A stretch of DNA of 64,000 nucleotides from Streptomyces roseoviridis (GTDB taxonomy: Bacteria; Actinomycetota; Actinomycetes; Streptomycetales; Streptomycetaceae). The translations under genes were made by a program, and so were the position numbers. Shown in pieces: positions 1 through 6,985 of the stretch. Numbering within the stretch: position 1 is the stretch's first letter; every line of letters starts with the position of its first letter. The notes beneath the pieces are model-generated. The model did not search any database and was not told the DNA's origin. It saw only the letters and a list, made by a program, of their open reading frames with translations. Location: assembly GCF_039535235.1 (NCBI RefSeq), contig NZ_BAAAWU010000001.1:3968001-4032000 (forward strand), read 5' to 3'.

Positions 1-2
1 AG

Positions 3-329
3 CAGCAGGTCTTCTCCGTCCGCACGTTCTACGACCGCCCGCACGCGGCGGACGACCGCGCGAGGATCCTCGACGCGATCGACGACTGGAACCGCCGCAC
101 CCTGTGGCCCAAGGTCTACACCCACCTGCACGAGGAGGAGGACGGCTCCGCCACCCTCCGTCTCATCGGTGAGGCCCAGATGCTGATCGGCACCGGCGTG
201 GCCCTGGAGCACTTCGTGTCCTCCACGGTCAGCTGGGTCCGCGCGTCGATCGAGTTCGACAAGTGGATCGTCGAGCAGTTCGGCCTGGAGTCCCCGGAGG
301 ACAAGGCGCCCGGCGACGCCGCCGAGTAG
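3..329 (+). CDS. YbjN domain-containing protein, 3' part only
   Basis: The window opens inside this gene and shows its last 108 codons, ending in TAG. The visible part has the alternating strand/helix pattern and the late tryptophans of the YbjN (sensory transduction regulator-like) fold, for example FYDRPHADDRARILDAIDDW and the acidic stretch HLHEEEDG. It ends in an Asp/Glu-rich tail. YbjN-type domains resemble the type III secretion chaperone fold and are common as stand-alone cytosolic proteins in Streptomyces; their role is not established. The stop lies 10 bp from the stop of the convergent mannosyltransferase-like gene. The family call rests on recognition of the fragment. Confidence 0.7.
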   Translation, partial: QQVFSVRTFYDRPHAADDRARILDAIDDWNRRTLWPKVYTHLHEEEDGSATLRLIGEAQMLIGTGVALEHFVSSTVSWVRASIEFDKWIVEQFGLESPEDKAPGDAAE

Positions 330-338
330 CCCTCCGCC

Positions 339-1556
339 TCACAGGGCCATGCGGGCGAACGCGAGCACGTAGACCCCGTACGCGAACGAGAGCCCGGCCA
401 GGCCCGCGATCACCACGATCGCGGCGCCCGGCCGGGCTCTCGTCATGGCGCGGGCCAGCGGCAGCAGCAGCGGGAAGGCCGGCAGCAGGAAGCGCGGCTT
501 GGACTCGAAGAAGCCCGAGCCGCCGACGGTGATCAGCACCAGCACCCCGGCGTAGACCAGCACCGGCAGCGGCGGCCGGTCGAACAGCGCGAGCAGCACG
601 AAGAGCAGCACCCCGGCCGCCGTGATGACCAGGGCCATGGCGTAGCCGAACTGCGTCGGGCCCTTCAGCATGTCCCGCACGAACACCAGCGCGCCGTGCC
701 CGAAGTCGAAGCGCGAGGTCCAGCCCTCCTGCACGGCGAAGTAGCCGCCCAGCAGGTCACCGCGCCGCGCGCCGACCCACAGCACGTACGCGAGCCAGCC
801 CGCGGGCGCGAACACGGCCCCCGCCCACAGCGGCCACCCCGCCCGGCCGCGCCGCCGCCACAGCTCCAGGGCGACGGCGGCGAGGACGGCCGCGGCGACG
901 GCGACCCCGTTGGGCCGGGAGAGCCCGGCGAGCGCGGCGAGGGTGCCCGCCCACAGCCAGCGCCGGGTCAGCACCGCGTACAGGGACCAGGCCGCGAAGG
1001 CGGTCATCAGCGGCTCGGTGTACGCCATCGACAGCACGATCGAGTGCGGCAGCAGCCCCCACAGCAGCACCGTCAGGACGGCCACGGGCCGCCCGCCGAG
1101 CCGCTCCGCGACCAGGTAGATCCCCCAGGCGGCGGCGCCCGCGGCGAGCCAGGACAGCAGCAGCCCGGCCGTGCCGCCCGCCACGGGCAGCACGGTGGTG
1201 ACCGCCCGCACGAGTGCCGGATAGAGCGGGAAGAAGGCCAGGTCCGACTGGACGGCCCCGTCGGGCCAGGTCAGCGTGCGGCCGTAGCCGTGGGCGGCGA
1301 TCCGGAGGTACCAGTCCGAGTCCCAGGACTTCGCGAGCAGCGCGCGCGGCGACCGCCCCGTGTGCCACGCCCACAGGGCGAGCGCCAGCATCCCGGTGAC
1401 CCGCGCGGCGGCGAACAGCCCGAGGGCGGGCGCCGCGCGGTGCAGCGAGTCCAGCGGGCGGGGCAGCCGCCGGGCGGGGACAGCGGTGGAAGCCGGGCGG
1501 TCGAGCGTCTCGGCGGACAGGGGGCACCTCCGTGCGCGCGGGAATCCGGGATCCAT
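339..1556 (-). CDS. Polytopic mannosyltransferase-family membrane protein
   Basis: An integral membrane protein of about 405 residues with roughly ten hydrophobic segments. An early loop reads DSDWYLRIAAHGYG, the conserved acidic loop of GT39/PIG-M-like, lipid-phosphate-sugar-dependent mannosyltransferases in actinobacteria. A second conserved-looking stretch, LPHSIVLSMAYTEPL, follows. Such enzymes move a sugar from a polyprenyl-phosphate donor on the outer face of the membrane; the acceptor cannot be inferred here. The ATG at 1556 is preferred over the in-frame GTG at 1592, but neither has a clear ribosome binding site. It lies just downstream of, and co-directional with, the NlpC/P60-type gene and may be cotranscribed with it. 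Confidence 0.72.
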   Translation of the reverse strand: MDPGFPRARRCPLSAETLDRPASTAVPARRLPRPLDSLHRAAPALGLFAAARVTGMLALALWAWHTGRSPRALLAKSWDSDWYLRIAAHGYGRTLTWPDGAVQSDLAFFPLYPALVRAVTTVLPVAGGTAGLLLSWLAAGAAAWGIYLVAERLGGRPVAVLTVLLWGLLPHSIVLSMAYTEPLMTAFAAWSLYAVLTRRWLWAGTLAALAGLSRPNGVAVAAAVLAAVALELWRRRGRAGWPLWAGAVFAPAGWLAYVLWVGARRGDLLGGYFAVQEGWTSRFDFGHGALVFVRDMLKGPTQFGYAMALVITAAGVLLFVLLALFDRPPLPVLVYAGVLVLITVGGSGFFESKPRFLLPAFPLLLPLARAMTRARPGAAIVVIAGLAGLSFAYGVYVLAFARMAL

Positions 1557-1608
1557 CCGACAAATCGGTTTACCGGACAAGACGCGGCGCACGGAGGGGG
1601 CGCGCGGA

Positions 1609-3387
1609 TCAGAAGCGGCGGATCACCCGCAGCGCATGGGTGTACAGGTCGCCGCTGCTCGTCTCGGTCCTCGGCGCGCCGTTGAGGATCGACTTGCCGC
1701 CGACGTCCGCGAGGGTGGGCCCGTTCGGCGTCTTGCGGCTGGAGACGAAGCGCAGTCCGCCGTGCTGGTCCGTGCCCATGTGGATGCCGATGTGGCCGCC
1801 CGCGTCCGAGTCCTCGTCGGTGTCGAAGAAGACCACGTCCCCGATGCGCAGGCCGTCGAGCGGCGGCGCCTGGCCGACGCCGCCGTCGGCGATCTTCACG
1901 CCGGGGCCGGAGGCCGCGAGGTCCTTGGACTCGCGCGGCAGGGTGCGGCCGTCGAACTGCCGGTACAGGACCATCGGGATGCCCATGTGGTGGCCGTAGA
2001 CCATCCGGACGAAGCCCGAGCAGTCCAGGTGGCCCTTGAAGTCCGGGTCGGCGACCGCGTGCTCGCCGCTCGCCGGGAAGTCCCAGTCGAGCCCCATGTA
2101 CTCGTGGAAGTCGGCGCCGACCTTGCGCAGGCCGGTCGTCGGGTCCGCCTTGCTGTAGCCGGCCTCGCCGAGGACCCGCGCGCCCTGCCGGGCGGGGTCG
2201 GTGACCGCCGGGGCGAAGGGCCGGTACATGCTCGCGTACGCGAGGACGTCCGGGGAGGTGTCACCGGCCCACGCGCGGATCCGCTGCTCCACGGCCGGGG
2301 TCCAGGTGCCGTCGAAGGGCTCGGGCAGCACCCGTACCCAGGTGTCGTGGGTGACGAGCGGCGGATCGGTCCAGGTGGCCGAGTCGAGGACGACGTCGTA
2401 GATCCGGGCCTGCGGGGTCACGGTGGCGCCGGTGGAGGCGAGACCGCGGACGCCGACGGCTCCGGTGCGGAAGACCTTCGACGGGTCCTTCTCCGGGTCG
2501 TGGACGCTGTGGTGCCAGAGGTCGGGTTCCTCCCCGCCCGTGACGTGCTTCCAGGCGCGGGCGCGCAGCAGGTCGCCCGTCCGGTCGACCCGCACCCACC
2601 AGTGGTCGTAGGCGGCGAAGCCGGTGCCGACGGTGACGGGCGCGCTCAGCGTGACCGGCGTGTCGGCCAGTTCCTTCTCCAGGACGAGCTGGACCTCGCC
2701 CGCGGGGGTGACGATCAGCCGGGCGCGGTAGTGGTTGTTGACGTCCCGGGCGGAGAAGACGAGGGCGAGCGAGACGGGCGCGCCGGCGGGCAGCCGGTCG
2801 AAGGAGAAGCGGGCGGCCGCGTGGAGGTCGCCGATCGCCTTGTCGGGCAGCAGGGAGTAGCGGCTCTTGCCGGCGGCGAGGGTGATCGCCGCCCGGCCGC
2901 TCTCGACGAAGTAGTCGGCGGCGACGCCGTTGTGGTGCGACCAGGTGCCGCCGCCGGGCGACATGCCCCACCCGCCGCCGGGCGGCACGCGGTCGAAGGC
3001 GTCCCTGACGGCCTTCTTCTGCTCGGTGAACCAGCGCTTCGGCCCGCGCAGCGTCACCGTCCGCGCCCCGGTGGTGAGGGTGGCGAGCACGCCCCGGTCG
3101 TCGGAGACCTCCAGACCGCCCGGAACGGTACGGGTGGTCAGGGCGCCCGCCGGGTGCGGGGCGAAGTGCCATGCGTCGGTCGGGTCGACCAGCATCGGCA
3201 GCCGGGTCCCGGGACCGGCCGGAGCGGCCGCCCCGCTCACCCCGGCCGACGGCACCGTCGTCGCCGTGGTCGGCGTCTGCGCCGCGGCGGCGGACGCGGC
3301 GGCCATCGGCAGCGCGCCGCCCGCCGCCACGCCGGCGAGGGCGATCAGGGCCGTTCTGCGGCTCGGCCGGTACTGCGGTGCGGACAT
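1609..3387 (-). CDS. Tat-exported NlpC/P60-type hydrolase with large N-terminal region
   Basis: 592 residues. The N-terminus carries a twin-arginine signal (SRRTALIALAG) followed by an Ala-rich h-region and an AxA-type cleavage site. About 400 residues follow that look like a beta-rich carbohydrate- or wall-binding region. The C-terminal quarter has the NlpC/P60 cysteine peptidase signature: catalytic Cys in DCSGFVRMVYG (about C456) and His in GGHIGIHMG (about H532), with a following polar strand. The family cleaves peptidoglycan stem peptides or related amide bonds outside the cell. The start has a G-rich site just upstream. The long N-terminal region is unusual for a housekeeping endopeptidase; I do not recognise its fold. 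Confidence 0.75.
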   Translation of the reverse strand: MSAPQYRPSRRTALIALAGVAAGGALPMAAASAAAAQTPTTATTVPSAGVSGAAAPAGPGTRLPMLVDPTDAWHFAPHPAGALTTRTVPGGLEVSDDRGVLATLTTGARTVTLRGPKRWFTEQKKAVRDAFDRVPPGGGWGMSPGGGTWSHHNGVAADYFVESGRAAITLAAGKSRYSLLPDKAIGDLHAAARFSFDRLPAGAPVSLALVFSARDVNNHYRARLIVTPAGEVQLVLEKELADTPVTLSAPVTVGTGFAAYDHWWVRVDRTGDLLRARAWKHVTGGEEPDLWHHSVHDPEKDPSKVFRTGAVGVRGLASTGATVTPQARIYDVVLDSATWTDPPLVTHDTWVRVLPEPFDGTWTPAVEQRIRAWAGDTSPDVLAYASMYRPFAPAVTDPARQGARVLGEAGYSKADPTTGLRKVGADFHEYMGLDWDFPASGEHAVADPDFKGHLDCSGFVRMVYGHHMGIPMVLYRQFDGRTLPRESKDLAASGPGVKIADGGVGQAPPLDGLRIGDVVFFDTDEDSDAGGHIGIHMGTDQHGGLRFVSSRKTPNGPTLADVGGKSILNGAPRTETSSGDLYTHALRVIRRF

Positions 3388-3553
3388 GCGTTACCCCCCA
3401 TGGGTGACGGACGCGACGGTCGTTCGACCGGGCGAGGGGACCCTACCGGCAGGCGGCGCGGTGCCCCGGCGGCCGGGGGGACGGCCTCCCGCAGGACCTC
3501 CTCCCGCTTGCAGAGGGGCACGGCATGAGCGCGGAGTGCCCATGAACTGTGCC

Positions 3554-3577
3554 ACTCAGAATGCAGTCTGAGTACAA
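3554..3577 (+). promoter_or_regulatory. Operator/promoter of toxin-antitoxin operon
   Basis: A perfect 7-bp inverted repeat, ACTCAGA at 3554-3560 and TCTGAGT at 3567-3573, is separated by 6 bp. A TACAAT -10-like box at 3572-3577 overlaps its right arm. Transcription would then begin at about 3584-3585, on the ATG of the antitoxin gene, so the mRNA is probably leaderless. Occupancy of the palindrome would block the -10 box, the arrangement expected for antitoxin autoregulation. I see no good -35 box. Confidence 0.55.
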
Positions 3578-3584
3578 TCCGAGC

Positions 3585-4070
3585 ATGAGCCTTGCTTACC
3601 TGGGAGCCGAGCCCGAGTCGGTTTCGTTCACAGATCTGTCGAGAAACCCGAAGGCCGTAGCCGCCCGGGCCGCCGCCCTCGGAGCTCTGCGCGTCACGCA
3701 CCGGGACGCACCCGACATGGTGCTGACGACGGCCGTGCACGCGGAGCGCACCGAGGAGAACCTCACGACGGCGTCCCGACTCTTCCTCGCGCTCATGAAG
3801 CACGATGACGGGGCCCGGTCGCTTCTGCTGGCTCTGCCCGACGTCTTCCCGTGGGTGCGGCACCTGGACGACGAGGAGATGCGCGCCTTCACCGTGGAAC
3901 TCCTGGAAGCTCTGTCCGACGCGGCGGAGCTGGGTGCTCGGGAGGCCGTGCACCGTGCGCTGGTGTCCTGGAGGGCGACGGCTCGTATCAACGCTGATCC
4001 GGAGCAGCTCAAGGAAGCTCAGCGTCCGCTCGACGGGGATGACCTGGGGCCGGTCGAGGTGGGCGGGTGA
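3585..4070 (+). CDS. Phd/YefM-like antitoxin
   Basis: 161 residues. The N-terminal 60 residues (VSFTDLSRNPKAVAARAAAL, then a block ending in VLTTA) match the Phd/prevent-host-death pattern: a short DNA-binding alpha/beta domain that represses its own operon. The rest is helical and would bind and neutralise the toxin. The ATG at 3585 is chosen because the upstream ATG codons in frame lie inside the operator and before the -10 box. The stop overlaps the toxin start by four bases (GTGA), indicating translational coupling with antitoxin made first. The C-terminal helical part is longer than in E. coli Phd or YefM. Confidence 0.75.
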   Translation: MSLAYLGAEPESVSFTDLSRNPKAVAARAAALGALRVTHRDAPDMVLTTAVHAERTEENLTTASRLFLALMKHDDGARSLLLALPDVFPWVRHLDDEEMRAFTVELLEALSDAAELGAREAVHRALVSWRATARINADPEQLKEAQRPLDGDDLGPVEVGG

Positions 4071-4417
4071 GCCCGAAGAAGGGCGATCGTGTCAGTGTCC
4101 CACCCCTGAGCGGCTGGAACGTGGTCTTCGGGACCACGGAGGCGGTGACGGGGTGGGAGGAGCTGTGCCGCGCTGCACTGCCCAGCGCTCACCGATGCCT
4201 GGAGGCGTTGCGCACCGACCCGCTGTCGCGTGACAACTGGAACCGTCAGCACCAGTTACGCGGGAGGCTCGCCACCAAGGAGTGGAAGGGCTCGGCGCTG
4301 GAGCAATGGGAGTTCGAGGTGACGAGTGGCGCCCGCGTGCGCTACCTGGTCAGCCCCGAGACGTCGACCGTCATCCTGGTCTATGCATCCACCCGGCACC
4401 CCAAGGACACCGAGTAG
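4067..4417 (+). CDS. RelE/ParE-like toxin of a type II system
   Basis: 116 residues with a GTG start overlapping the antitoxin stop. The fold pattern fits RelE/ParE: an N-terminal helix pair (EAVTGWEELCRAALPSAH), a basic loop (HQLRGRLATKEWKG) and a C-terminal sheet (QWEFEVTSGARVRYLV, STVILVYAS). RelE members cleave mRNA in the ribosome and ParE members poison gyrase; the sequence does not say which applies. A strong hairpin lies just beyond the stop. Size, order, overlap and operator all fit a functional type II module. The target is unknown. Confidence 0.75.
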   Translation: MSPKKGDRVSVPPLSGWNVVFGTTEAVTGWEELCRAALPSAHRCLEALRTDPLSRDNWNRQHQLRGRLATKEWKGSALEQWEFEVTSGARVRYLVSPETSTVILVYASTRHPKDTE

Positions 4418-4434
4418 CTCGTAGTTCCCGTACA

Positions 4435-4468
4435 GCACGGGCTCCGGCCGAAGGGCCGGGCCCTGTGC
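4435..4468. terminator. Bidirectional terminator, toxin gene and aminotransferase
   Basis: Fifteen-base arms 4435-4449 and 4454-4468 close on a GAAG tetraloop with a few internal mismatches. The hairpin sits between two convergent genes (stops at 4417 and 4492). There is no U-tract, as is usual in Streptomyces. Confidence 0.65.
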
Positions 4469-4491
4469 CTGCACGTTCGTCCGGCTCGCGC

Positions 4492-5664
4492 TCAGTGAGT
4501 CAGCCGACCGAGGCGCTCGACCGCCTCTTCCAGCACACCCGTCCGCTTGCAGAACGCGAAGCGGACCTGGGTGCGACCGGCCTTCTCGTCGTCGTAGAAG
4601 ACGGAGTTGGGGACGGCGACGACGCCGCAGCGCTCGGGCAGCGAGCGGCAGAAGGCGAGGGCGTCCTTCTCGCCGAGCGCGGCGACATCCGTGGTGACGA
4701 AGTACGTGCCCTGGGGGCGGTAGACCTCGAATCCCGCCTCCGCCAGACCGGCGGAGAGGAGCTCGCGCTTGGCGGCCAGCCCGTCACGGAAGCCCGTGAA
4801 GTACGCGTCGGGCAGCGCCAGCGCCTCGGCCACCGCGTACTGGAACGGGCCGGACGACACGTACGTCAGGAACTGCTTCGCCGAGCGGACGGCCGACAGC
4901 AGCGGCGCGGCCGCGGTGACCCAGCCGACCTTCCACCCGGTGAAGGAGAAGGACTTGCCGGCCGAGGAGATGCGGACCGTGCGCTCGCGCATGCCGGGCA
5001 GCGAGATCAGCGGGACGTGTTCGCCGTCGAACACCAGGTGTTCGTAGACCTCGTCCGTGACGACCAGCAGGTTCCGTTCCACCGCGAGCTCGGCGATCGC
5101 CGTCAGTTCCTCGCGGGACAGGACCATGCCCGTGGGGTTGTGCGGGGAGTTCAGGAGCAGCAGCCGGGTGCGGTCCGTGACCGCGTCCCGCAGGGCGTCC
5201 AGGTCGGGGCGGAAGTCGGGGGCGCGCAGCGTCAGGGGGACGCGCCGGCCGCCGGCCATCGCGATGCAGGCCGCGTACGAGTCGTAGTACGGCTCGAAGG
5301 CGATCACCTCGTCGCCCGGTTCCAGGAGCGCCAGCAGCGTCGCCGCGATCGCCTCCGTCGCGCCCGCCGTGACCAGGACCTCCGTGTCGGGGTCGACGTC
5401 CAGGCCGTAGAAGCGCCGCTGGTGGGCGGCGACGGCGGTGCGCAGCTCGGGGACGCCAGGGCCCGGCGGGTACTGGTTGCCCCGGCCGTCGCGCAGTGCC
5501 CGGACGGCGGCCTCGCGGACCTCCTCGGGGCCGTCGGTGTCCGGGAAGCCCTGGCCCAGGTTGATCGAACCGGTCCGGACGGCCAGCGCGGACATCTCGG
5601 CGAAGATCGTCGTCCCGAACTCCGCGAGCCGGCGATTGAGCAGCGGTCGTGTCATGCCGGTCAT
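4492..5664 (-). CDS. PLP-dependent class I/II aminotransferase
   Basis: 390 residues, fold type I. Features in order: a glycine-rich N-terminal motif INLGQGFPDTDGP, the pyridine-ring region ATEAIAATLLALL, NSPHNPTG binding substrate carboxylate and cofactor, DEVYEHLVFDG, the Schiff-base lysine in SSAGKSFSFTGWKVGW, and a late arginine in VRFAFCKR. The sequence is closest to the kynurenine/glutamine aminotransferase and DapC (N-succinyldiaminopimelate aminotransferase) type of actinobacteria. With DapC the role would be lysine biosynthesis, but the substrate cannot be decided from sequence. An alternative ATG lies three codons downstream (MTRPLLN). Confidence 0.85.
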   Translation of the reverse strand: MTGMTRPLLNRRLAEFGTTIFAEMSALAVRTGSINLGQGFPDTDGPEEVREAAVRALRDGRGNQYPPGPGVPELRTAVAAHQRRFYGLDVDPDTEVLVTAGATEAIAATLLALLEPGDEVIAFEPYYDSYAACIAMAGGRRVPLTLRAPDFRPDLDALRDAVTDRTRLLLLNSPHNPTGMVLSREELTAIAELAVERNLLVVTDEVYEHLVFDGEHVPLISLPGMRERTVRISSAGKSFSFTGWKVGWVTAAAPLLSAVRSAKQFLTYVSSGPFQYAVAEALALPDAYFTGFRDGLAAKRELLSAGLAEAGFEVYRPQGTYFVTTDVAALGEKDALAFCRSLPERCGVVAVPNSVFYDDEKAGRTQVRFAFCKRTGVLEEAVERLGRLTH

Positions 5665-5818
5665 CCTCCGGCGAAGCTCTGGACTTGCTCAAGTGCGCTT
5701 TGGCCGCGCGGCGGGACGGGCATCCCCCTGGCACGGAGCGCGAAAGGCTCCCAAGTCACCGGATAACGGACCGGACGGCGGTCCGGACGACGGATACGGA
5801 CTCACGTACGGGGGACAC

Positions 5819-6007
5819 ATGGAAGCGGTAGTGATCGTGGTGATCTGCGCCCTGGTGGTCATCGGCTTCGCGTCGGCGGTGAGCGGCGGCTCCCGCCGGC
5901 GGCGCCGGGGCGGGGGCGGCGGCTGGTCGAGCGGGGGTTCCTCCGGGGGCGGCTGCGGCTCGTCCTGCGGGGGCGGTGGCGGCTGCGGCGGCGGGGGTGG
6001 CGACTGA
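5819..6007 (+). CDS. Small Gly/Cys-rich single-span membrane protein
   Basis: 62 residues. Residues 3-20 form one hydrophobic span (VVIVVICALVVIGFASAV). A basic cluster (RRRRR) follows and sets the inside-positive end. The remaining 30 residues are almost only Gly, Ser and Cys, with four cysteines in the tail (GGCGSSCGGGGGCGG). The topology predicts the Cys-rich tail in the cytoplasm. A G-rich Shine-Dalgarno stretch precedes the ATG. The gene stands alone between a divergent aminotransferase and a terminator-like hairpin. Similar short TM plus Gly-rich proteins occur in Streptomyces genomes without known function. The tail could bind metal or be disordered. Confidence 0.6.
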   Translation: MEAVVIVVICALVVIGFASAVSGGSRRRRRGGGGGWSSGGSSGGGCGSSCGGGGGCGGGGGD

Positions 6008-6344
6008 AGGGCGCGCGGGGCGACCGAGACGGCGCGGGGGCGCGGGGCCGCTGACGGGGCGGCCCCGCAACACCGTGCGCGGGAACAGGTGTTGACGTGG
6101 ATCGGGAGCCACACGCCCGATTCCCACTGAACAGTTGAACTCAAGAGCCCCCTAGGGGATGGAAACCACGTCAAGTTGGGTAAAAACACAGCGAGCTGCC
6201 CACGGTTCATGATTCCCTCGCTGTCGAGAACATCCAGCCCTCGGACCGTGTGTGGACCCGAGCCGGCGATCCCCACTCCCGGTCGAAAGCCTTCACCGGG
6301 ACGCCCCCGGCCCACCCGTCAAACCGTGTTTGCGGAGCCGACCC
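6008..6344. other. Intergenic region with two hairpins, no gene
   Basis: 337 bases without a credible gene. Nearest the small membrane protein is a terminator-like hairpin (6042-6068). A looser inverted repeat, ACAGCGAG at 6188-6195 and CTCGCTGT at 6217-6224, falls in an AT-richer patch (GGGTAAAAACACAGCGAG). A small palindrome CCCCTAGGGG lies just upstream. This is the likely promoter and leader region of the DUF2617 gene. I recognise no riboswitch class here. Confidence 0.5.
6042..6068 (+). terminator. Terminator of the small Gly/Cys-rich gene
   Basis: Nine-base perfect arms GCGGGGCCG (6042-6050) and CGGCCCCGC (6060-6068) with a 9-base loop, 35 bp after the stop at 6007. Confidence 0.6.
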
Positions 6345-6863
6345 ATGCTCACGACCCTGAAGACCTCCTACACCGACACGCGCGCGGCCGACCTGGCCTG
6401 GGCGCTGGGGCGCGATCCGCTGCCCGCGCTCGCCGTGCTCGACCTCGAACTCGCCGGAGCCAAGCTGCAGTTGCGGCTGCTCGGTGCCTCCCACCAGGTG
6501 CTCCTGGAGGAGGCGGACCGCAGTTGCTCCGAGACCGTCGCCTGCATGCCCGGCAGCAGCACACCGCTGCCGCTGGGCGTGTCCAAGCGGGTGGGCGAGT
6601 GGGAGTACGAATTCGCGGCGCGCGTCGAGAACCTGAACCAGGGCTCGTTCGCGGGCCGCGCGCAGGAGCTCCTGGCCCTCGTCGCCGACCACCCCCACGG
6701 TCTGGCGGGGACCTTCCCCGGATCGCCGCACGCCTTCACGGCGATGCTGGCGCACCGGCACGAGGGTCAGGTGCGCTGGCGCACCTGGCACGCGTACCCG
6801 CAGGAAGGGCAGTTGGTGGTGACCAGAACCCGGATCGGAGCCCGGATGCCCGCGACGCTCTGA
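6345..6863 (+). CDS. DUF2617 family protein
   Basis: 172 residues, cytosolic, no signal or membrane span. The pattern LAVLDLELAGAKLQLRLLGASHQVLL, a central SETVACMPG and the C-terminal WRTWHAYPQEGQLVVTRTRI are typical of the DUF2617 family of Streptomyces. In these genomes the gene stands next to a spermidine-synthase-like gene, as it does here (123 bp downstream, same strand). The function is unknown; the constant linkage suggests a shared pathway. The ATG at 6345 is preferred because upstream codons read as low-complexity Pro/Arg leader sequence and the conserved domain begins just inside. Confidence 0.75.
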   Translation: MLTTLKTSYTDTRAADLAWALGRDPLPALAVLDLELAGAKLQLRLLGASHQVLLEEADRSCSETVACMPGSSTPLPLGVSKRVGEWEYEFAARVENLNQGSFAGRAQELLALVADHPHGLAGTFPGSPHAFTAMLAHRHEGQVRWRTWHAYPQEGQLVVTRTRIGARMPATL

Positions 6864-6985
6864 CCCCCTGACCCCCTGACGCCGGCCCGCCGGGGTGCCG
6901 TGGTGCCCCGGCGGGGCGTACACATGCCTCAGGTGCACTCGTGCGGGTGACAGGGAGCGATTCATGCCTGACGTAGCGTTACGGC

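Noticed and set aside
6008..6344. Riboswitch upstream of the DUF2617 gene
   Set aside because: Hairpins present, but no conserved core of a known class could be recognised.
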